Positions 24,226 to 28,045 of a stretch of 28,045 nt of DNA are shown here, in pieces. Source of the stretch: an uncultured Lachnospiraceae bacterium. GTDB taxonomy: Bacteria; Bacillota; Clostridia; Lachnospirales; Lachnospiraceae. Within the stretch, counting starts at the first letter, position 1. Every line of letters begins with the position of its first letter. Position numbers and translations under genes: made by a program. The stretch covers positions 1 through 28,045 of the forward strand of contig CAJUFE010000066.1 in NCBI GenBank assembly GCA_910585635.1, written 5' to 3'. The notes beneath the pieces were generated by a model. It did no database searches. It worked only from the letters and a program-made list of their open reading frames with translations, and was not told the DNA's origin.

Positions 24226-24258
24226 AAATGCCTCTTCTGAAAGGGAAGGGGCATTTTT
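24226..24258 (+). terminator. Intrinsic terminator of the ferredoxin gene
   Basis: AAATGCCTCTT (24226-24236) pairs with AAGGGGCATTT (24246-24256), with one wobble, and the T-run continues to 24258. It begins 14 nt after the stop codon. Confidence 0.85.
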
Positions 24259-24321
24259 GTTGTGACCTTGTGACCCTTTGTGTGAGCCTTCTGTGACCCT
24301 GGATCAGCACTGTCCGGCACC

Positions 24322-24359
24322 TCATCTTACAGATGCATCCTCACCTTACAGATGCATCC
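24322..24359. repeat. Two 19-bp direct repeats
   Basis: TCATCTTACAGATGCATCC (24322-24340) and TCACCTTACAGATGCATCC (24341-24359) differ at one base. A degenerate third half-unit follows. Just upstream (24259-24303) several TGTGACCCT-like units occur. No gene is seen between 24212 and 24453. Confidence 0.7.
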
Positions 24360-24393
24360 TTCATATCATAGATACAGATGAACTGAAAAGATA

Positions 24394-24418
24394 GGGGATA
24401 TGCCCCTTCAATATCCCC
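24394..24418. promoter_or_regulatory. Inverted repeat upstream of the glutamyl hydrolase gene
   Basis: GGGGATAT (24394-24401) and ATATCCCC (24411-24418) are perfect 8-bp arms with a 9-bp spacer, ending 35 bp before the ATG at 24454. It could be an operator or a leader hairpin. The core GGATAT...ATATCC resembles that of the site at 22991-23010. Confidence 0.45.
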
Positions 24419-24453
24419 AGGCCATCCTGGAACATAAAGCGAGGTAATCGATC

Positions 24454-25194
24454 ATGGCTAATACGACAAAACCGATCATCGGTCTGACCCCCCAGCATAA
24501 CACGGACAACGACGACATCTCCATGCGCCCCACCTATATCCGCGCACTAAGAGCTGCCGGTGCGATCCCCCTGATCCTCCCCCTCGGATCGTCAAAAGAG
24601 GACTTGAGCCGGCTGGCCGATCTGTGCCAGGGCTTTCTCTTTACCGGCGGTCCGGACCCCCATCCTTTTTTGTGGGGCGAGGAGATCCACAGGAACTGCG
24701 GTCCCATCTCCACAAAACGGGATTCGATGGAATTGATGCTCCTCTCGATCGCCATGGATCAGAAAAAGCCGATCCTGGGTCTGTGCCGCGGCGCACAGCT
24801 GCTGAATGTGGGACTGGGCGGTGATATCTACCAGGATATCGACAGCCAATACCAATCCCCCTTCCCGATCGCCCACCGGCAGCCTTTAGACAGCACCCTT
24901 CCGGCCCACCACGTTAATATCCAGCCGGACACCCTTTTAGCTTCCATCGCCGACCAAAAGGTCATCCAGGTCAACAGCTTCCACCATCAGGCTGTGCGCA
25001 ACCTGGCTCCTGGTCTGATCGCGGGGGGCTCCTCACCGGACGGGCTGGTGGAAGAGGTGGAGATGCCCGACTATCCCTTCCTGCTGGGGGTGCAATGGCA
25101 TCCGGAATATCTCTGGAAGAATGATGAGACCTCTAAAAATCTCTTCCTCCGCTTTGTGGATGCCTGCCGTCCCTCCCAAAACGCTTTCTCCTGA
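24454..25194 (+). CDS. Gamma-glutamyl-gamma-aminobutyrate hydrolase family protein
   Basis: This is a peptidase C26 / class I glutamine-amidotransferase-fold protein of the PuuD type, which hydrolyses gamma-glutamyl amides such as gamma-glutamyl-GABA. The 246 residues show KPIIGLTP at the start, GFLFTGGPDPHP (about 60-71), the nucleophile elbow LGLCRGAQLLNV with Cys111, VNSFHHQAV (173-181), and the partner pair in QWHPEYL (His216, Glu218). The ribosome binding site GCGAGGT is weak. No putrescine pathway gene is nearby, so the real substrate is unclear. Its 3' end overlaps the convergent MerR-type gene by 62 bp. Confidence 0.92.
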   Translation: MANTTKPIIGLTPQHNTDNDDISMRPTYIRALRAAGAIPLILPLGSSKEDLSRLADLCQGFLFTGGPDPHPFLWGEEIHRNCGPISTKRDSMELMLLSIAMDQKKPILGLCRGAQLLNVGLGGDIYQDIDSQYQSPFPIAHRQPLDSTLPAHHVNIQPDTLLASIADQKVIQVNSFHHQAVRNLAPGLIAGGSSPDGLVEEVEMPDYPFLLGVQWHPEYLWKNDETSKNLFLRFVDACRPSQNAFS

Positions 25195-27052
25195 AAAAGG
25201 GGATCCTGGCTGCCGCCGCCTCCGCCCTTCCCAGGCGGTCCCGCTGGCAGCTGCGGATCACCTCGTCCAGGTGACGGAACCGCTCCTCCTCCCGTTCATC
25301 CCGGATCCGCATCAGATCAGCCATCTCCTCCACCAGCTCATCGTTCACCAGACGGCTGATATCCTGGCTCAGCTTTTCATTGTTCGCCTCTAATGCCCTT
25401 CCGATGATATGGTCCATGATCGCCTGGAACTGCTCCAGCTTCTCCTCCTGGGTCATAGGGGTCAGCCCGGTATCCTCCACGCTCTCCTGGACAGCGATCG
25501 CCGTTACCGCCGCCTCCTGTCCCGCCAGGTCAGCGGCTGCCGCTCTCCCTTCTGCCGCTCCGCCCTCCTCTTTGGTGTCCGTTCTGGCCTCCTCTCCGGT
25601 GTCCGTTCTGGCCTCCTTCATCTCCGCGTCTCTTGTACTTGCTCCCTTTACCTTTATACTCCCCGCACCAGCTCCTCTGCTCTCTGTATCGCCTGCGCCC
25701 GCTCCTCTGATCTCTATGTCGTCTGCGCCCGTTCCTCTGATCCTCATGCCGCCTGCGCCCGCCCCTTTGATCTGCGCGCCGCCTGCGCCCGCTCCTTTAG
25801 CCTCCGTGTCACCGATGCCCGCTCCTTTAGCTTTCGCGTCACCTGTACCCGCTCCCTTTAGCCTTGCGCCTTCTGTCCCATCCTCATCCCCCGTCTGCTC
25901 ATAGGTCTCTTCGATGATCTGATCGATCGGCCAGGCCTCCCATTCTGTATCGTCCGCTCCTGCAAGGATCCGATCCACACAGGCTTTCCCAGCCCCCTCC
26001 TTTCTGACCGCCCGGCTGACGATCTCCTCCTGCTTCGCTGCGATGCTCCTGACATCCTCTTTTCGGGGAGCACTGTCCACATTTTCCCCTTTTATCTTAG
26101 TGCCGCTCACCACCCCATTCCTTCTCTCCCAGGCAGAAGGCTTTCTTCGATCTTTCTTTTTACTCTTCATATCCATTTGCCCATCCTTTTCCGCTTTTCC
26201 CTCATGATCCGTTTTCTCCTCAATACCTGCGCTCTTTTCATCCTCTATGTTTTTCCTATCCTCCGCTCTTTTCTTGCCATCTGGATCTCTTTCGTCCTCT
26301 ATCCTTCTTTCCGTCTCTGCCCTTCTCTCCGTCTCTGCCCTTCTCTCTGTTCCGGCTCTTCTCCCATTTTCTGCCCTTCTCTCCGTTCCGGCTCTTCTCT
26401 CATTTTCTGCCTTTCTCTCCGTTCCGACTCTTTTCTCACTTTCTACCTTTCGCTCATCTCCTGTTTTTCGTTCCCCATCTGCATCCGCCTGCTCCAGATC
26501 CTCCCATTTCTCTCTTTTTTCTCCCGGTCCCCACTGTTTTGGCGCCTTACTGCCAGGAACCAGTCCCGCTGTCACCGCTCCGGTTTCCAACCGGCTGTAA
26601 TCTGACAGATGGGTGATGGATACGATCTTACTGTCTGTGACAGGTCCGGTCGCTTCCTGTTCGCCGGCGCCTCTCACCTGCTTGTCCAAAGATAACTTGA
26701 GGGAATCCTTTAGCCGGGGATCTGACTGCAGCGCTCTTGTTATATCCCGCTCTAACAAGCTGGCCGCCTCTCGGATCTTCAGATCTCGCTCCGCGATCGC
26801 CTGGATCCGCTGCTCCTGCTCTGTCCCCATGACCTGCTGCAAGGCATTTTTGATCGCCTTCAGCTGATACCCCTTATCCTTTAGCGCTTTCACCTGACAA
26901 AATAAACGGATATGGAACTCCGTGTAATATCTATGCCCCAACTCATTCCTCGGGATCATAAGTCCCAGTTCTTCTTCCCAATACCGAAGGACATGGGTCT
27001 CCACATCGACTTTTCTCGATGCATCCGATATCAAATAACGTATCTCGTCCAT
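25133..27052 (-). CDS. MerR-type regulator with two in-frame tandem-repeat regions
   Basis: Residues 1 to about 75 are a MerR-like winged helix: YLISDASRKVDVETHVLRYW, then LGLMIPRNELGHRYY and FCQVKALKDKGYQLKAIKNA. Residues about 76-130 are coiled coil. The middle is low complexity: a charged 6-residue repeat (RAETER type, 202-255) and a 10-residue Gly/Ala repeat (KGAGAGDTEA type, 399-478). A C-terminal coiled coil (about 535-610) and a basic tail (FFRRKRFGRDGR) follow. At 639 residues it is far longer than metal- or drug-sensing MerR proteins and lacks a cysteine metal site. The layout of MerR head, coiled coil and basic tail recalls RacA-like DNA-binding proteins, which is only a suggestion. 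AAGGAGAGAGACG precedes the ATG. The last 62 bp overlap the convergent hydrolase gene. Confidence 0.85.
   Translation of the reverse strand: MDEIRYLISDASRKVDVETHVLRYWEEELGLMIPRNELGHRYYTEFHIRLFCQVKALKDKGYQLKAIKNALQQVMGTEQEQRIQAIAERDLKIREAASLLERDITRALQSDPRLKDSLKLSLDKQVRGAGEQEATGPVTDSKIVSITHLSDYSRLETGAVTAGLVPGSKAPKQWGPGEKREKWEDLEQADADGERKTGDERKVESEKRVGTERKAENERRAGTERRAENGRRAGTERRAETERRAETERRIEDERDPDGKKRAEDRKNIEDEKSAGIEEKTDHEGKAEKDGQMDMKSKKKDRRKPSAWERRNGVVSGTKIKGENVDSAPRKEDVRSIAAKQEEIVSRAVRKEGAGKACVDRILAGADDTEWEAWPIDQIIEETYEQTGDEDGTEGARLKGAGTGDAKAKGAGIGDTEAKGAGAGGAQIKGAGAGGMRIRGTGADDIEIRGAGAGDTESRGAGAGSIKVKGASTRDAEMKEARTDTGEEARTDTKEEGGAAEGRAAAADLAGQEAAVTAIAVQESVEDTGLTPMTQEEKLEQFQAIMDHIIGRALEANNEKLSQDISRLVNDELVEEMADLMRIRDEREEERFRHLDEVIRSCQRDRLGRAEAAAARIPFFRRKRFGRDGRHPQSGGRDF
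25619..25858. repeat. Tandem array, eight 30-bp units within the MerR-type gene
   Basis: Eight consecutive units of 30 bp encode 10-residue repeats (KGAGTGDAKA, KGAGIGDTEA, KGAGAGGAQI, KGAGAGGMRI and so on; residues 399-478). Two more diverged units (KEARTDTGEE, ARTDTKEEGG) follow. All units stay in frame. Confidence 0.92.
26288..26449. repeat. Tandem array, nine 18-bp units within the MerR-type gene
   Basis: Units of 18 bp encode 6-residue repeats: KVESEK, RVGTER, KAENER, RAGTER, RAENGR, RAGTER, RAETER, RAETER, RIEDER (residues 202-255). All stay in frame and form a highly charged helix-like region. Confidence 0.9.
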
Positions 27053-27285
27053 CGTCTCTCTCCTTGTCCTTGTATTTCATGACCTAGTTACATGTATATG
27101 TGCGGTTGAGAAGGATTATGAATGGAAAATGAGGGGAAATGCTTGGAGCAGGTGGGGTTTTGCGTATCGCGGGGTAATGGACGCTTATTTTTAGGGTATT
27201 GAAAAGGGCATGAAGTAACCGATCTGTTGCAGTTGGCTTAGTGATATGGTAAGATGATACAATAATGATCCTTGGAGGGTACAGC

Positions 27286-27810
27286 ATGATCTTATTGATA
27301 GCAGGTGCAACACATACAGGAAAAACTGTGCTAGCACAAAGACTTCTTGAAAAATATAGATACCCATATCTTTCGATCGACCATCTGAAAATGGGATTGA
27401 TCCGGAGTAAAAATACATCACTTACTCCAATGAGTGATGATAGGGCCTTAACGTCTTATCTATGGCCTATCGTGAGAGAAATGATAAAGACTGCGATCGA
27501 AAACCGGCAAGATCTTATCGTTGAGGGCTGCTATATCCCTTTTAATTGGGCAGATGACTTCGAAGAAGATCATATCCGGCATATCAAATATCGTTGTTTG
27601 GTAATGAGTGAGCAGTACATACGAAGCAATTATCACAATATACTGGCGAATGCTAATATAATAGAAATGAGACGTGATGATACGGATCCTACAATGGAGG
27701 CCTTGATCTTGGATAATGCGGAAACTTTGAAGATGTGCAGACGATATGGTGTGGACTATTTTTTGATCGATGGGGCTTATCCGATCGATCTATTGATACA
27801 GATGTTTTAG
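27286..27810 (+). CDS. P-loop kinase-like protein (AAA_33 / zeta-toxin type fold)
   Basis: The 174-residue product starts MILLIAGATHTGKT, with a Walker A at residues 7-14 (GATHTGKT) directly after the first strand, as in small-molecule kinases. LSIDHLKMGLIRS and LIVEGCYIPFNW follow in the positions of the acceptor-binding region and second strand of such kinases, and MRRDDTDPT could be the lid. The start is the ATG at 27286, with GGAGGG 8 nt upstream; an in-frame ATG 21 bp earlier overlaps that ribosome binding site. The gene is clearly more AT-rich than the rest of the window, which suggests recent arrival, yet it keeps the high GATC content. The substrate cannot be told from the sequence. 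No antitoxin-like gene is visible next to it. Confidence 0.82.
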   Translation: MILLIAGATHTGKTVLAQRLLEKYRYPYLSIDHLKMGLIRSKNTSLTPMSDDRALTSYLWPIVREMIKTAIENRQDLIVEGCYIPFNWADDFEEDHIRHIKYRCLVMSEQYIRSNYHNILANANIIEMRRDDTDPTMEALILDNAETLKMCRRYGVDYFLIDGAYPIDLLIQMF

Positions 27811-27923
27811 GTTGTGCATTATAACATTGTAATGAAGAAGCATAAAGATCAATCATTATCGGCATGGAGGGTAAAAGGGATGTTACTGTTTACTTCCACG
27901 TCAGGGAGGCTTATTGCATAGAG

Positions 27924-27990
27924 ATGTTGCAAAGGGTCCGCTACGGGAGGGACCTGTCACAACGTCACCACGCTCTCGCTCTATGAAAAA
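27924..27990. repeat. Second copy of the dispersed repeat (left part)
   Basis: These 67 bp align without gaps to 17161-17227 with 12 mismatches. The most conserved block is AACGTCACC-CGCTCTCGCTC. The matching right arm (expected to begin like GACAGGTCCCTCCCGTAGC) is not present before the window end at 28045, so this copy is cut by the window or truncated. The rest of 27811-28045 shows no supported gene. Confidence 0.85.
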
Positions 27991-28045
27991 GAGTGTGTGA
28001 AAAAAAGTCTGTAAATTCAGATCTTCTATGATAATGATCAGGGCT

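Noticed and set aside
24212..24453. CRISPR-like array formed by the short repeats
   Set aside because: The 19-bp units are adjacent with no unique spacers, there are only two good copies, and no cas gene is nearby.
27864..27986. 40-codon open frame starting MEGKRDVTVYFHVREAYCIE
   Set aside because: Its second half is the dispersed repeat. In the other copy the same frame is broken by a stop (TCATAA), so it is not conserved as protein.

Overview
The window looks like a chromosomal segment of a Clostridia-class Bacillota, most likely a member of the Lachnospiraceae. This is inferred from gene content (MecA adaptor, CwlD-type amidase, YhaN/YhaO-type repair pair, a DUF1858-type redox protein, a 2[4Fe-4S] ferredoxin, a uxuAB/TRAP hexuronate locus), from strong AGGAGG-type ribosome binding sites, and from several sigma-A promoters with 17-bp spacers. 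No species can be named from the sequence alone. GATC is strikingly over-represented throughout, including in the AT-rich gene at the right end.

Left part (1-6440): a coiled-coil membrane protein of unknown function faces a YhaO/SbcD-like nuclease plus membrane-anchored YhaN/SbcC-like ATPase pair. asnS lies upstream of that pair, and a small hypothetical gene is divergent from asnS. Both convergent junctions (1346-1450 and 6464-6560) carry long hairpins whose stems are related and differ by compensatory changes.

Middle part (6600-15970): a long leftward block. In order of transcription it holds a Hanks-type kinase fused to a degenerate MinD/ParA-like domain, a stand-alone protein with the same degenerate P-loop, a small hypothetical, a GH18/SH3 cell-wall hydrolase, a metallophosphoesterase lipoprotein, cwlD, mtnN, and a separately promoted membrane protein. 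The kinase plus lysine-less P-loop pair is the best candidate here for an uncharacterised signalling module. Several gene boundaries in this block carry tandem arrays with 18- or 42-bp units, some running through stop codons or the 5' end of a coding region.

Right-middle part (15970-23935): mecA, a DUF1858 protein, a structured dispersed repeat, then a hexuronate operon read leftward (dctP, dctQ, dctM, uxuA, uxuB) with a divergent AraC-type regulator. The shared promoter region holds an inverted repeat in an ideal operator position. The operon would import a uronate-type acid through a TRAP transporter, reduce fructuronate to mannonate (UxuB), and dehydrate mannonate to 2-keto-3-deoxygluconate (UxuA).

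Right end (23940-28045): a 56-residue ferredoxin, a class-I-glutamine-amidotransferase-type gamma-glutamyl hydrolase, a MerR-type regulator carrying two in-frame minisatellites, an AT-rich P-loop kinase gene, and a second copy of the dispersed repeat cut by the window end. No rRNA, tRNA, CRISPR array, transposase or phage gene was recognised.
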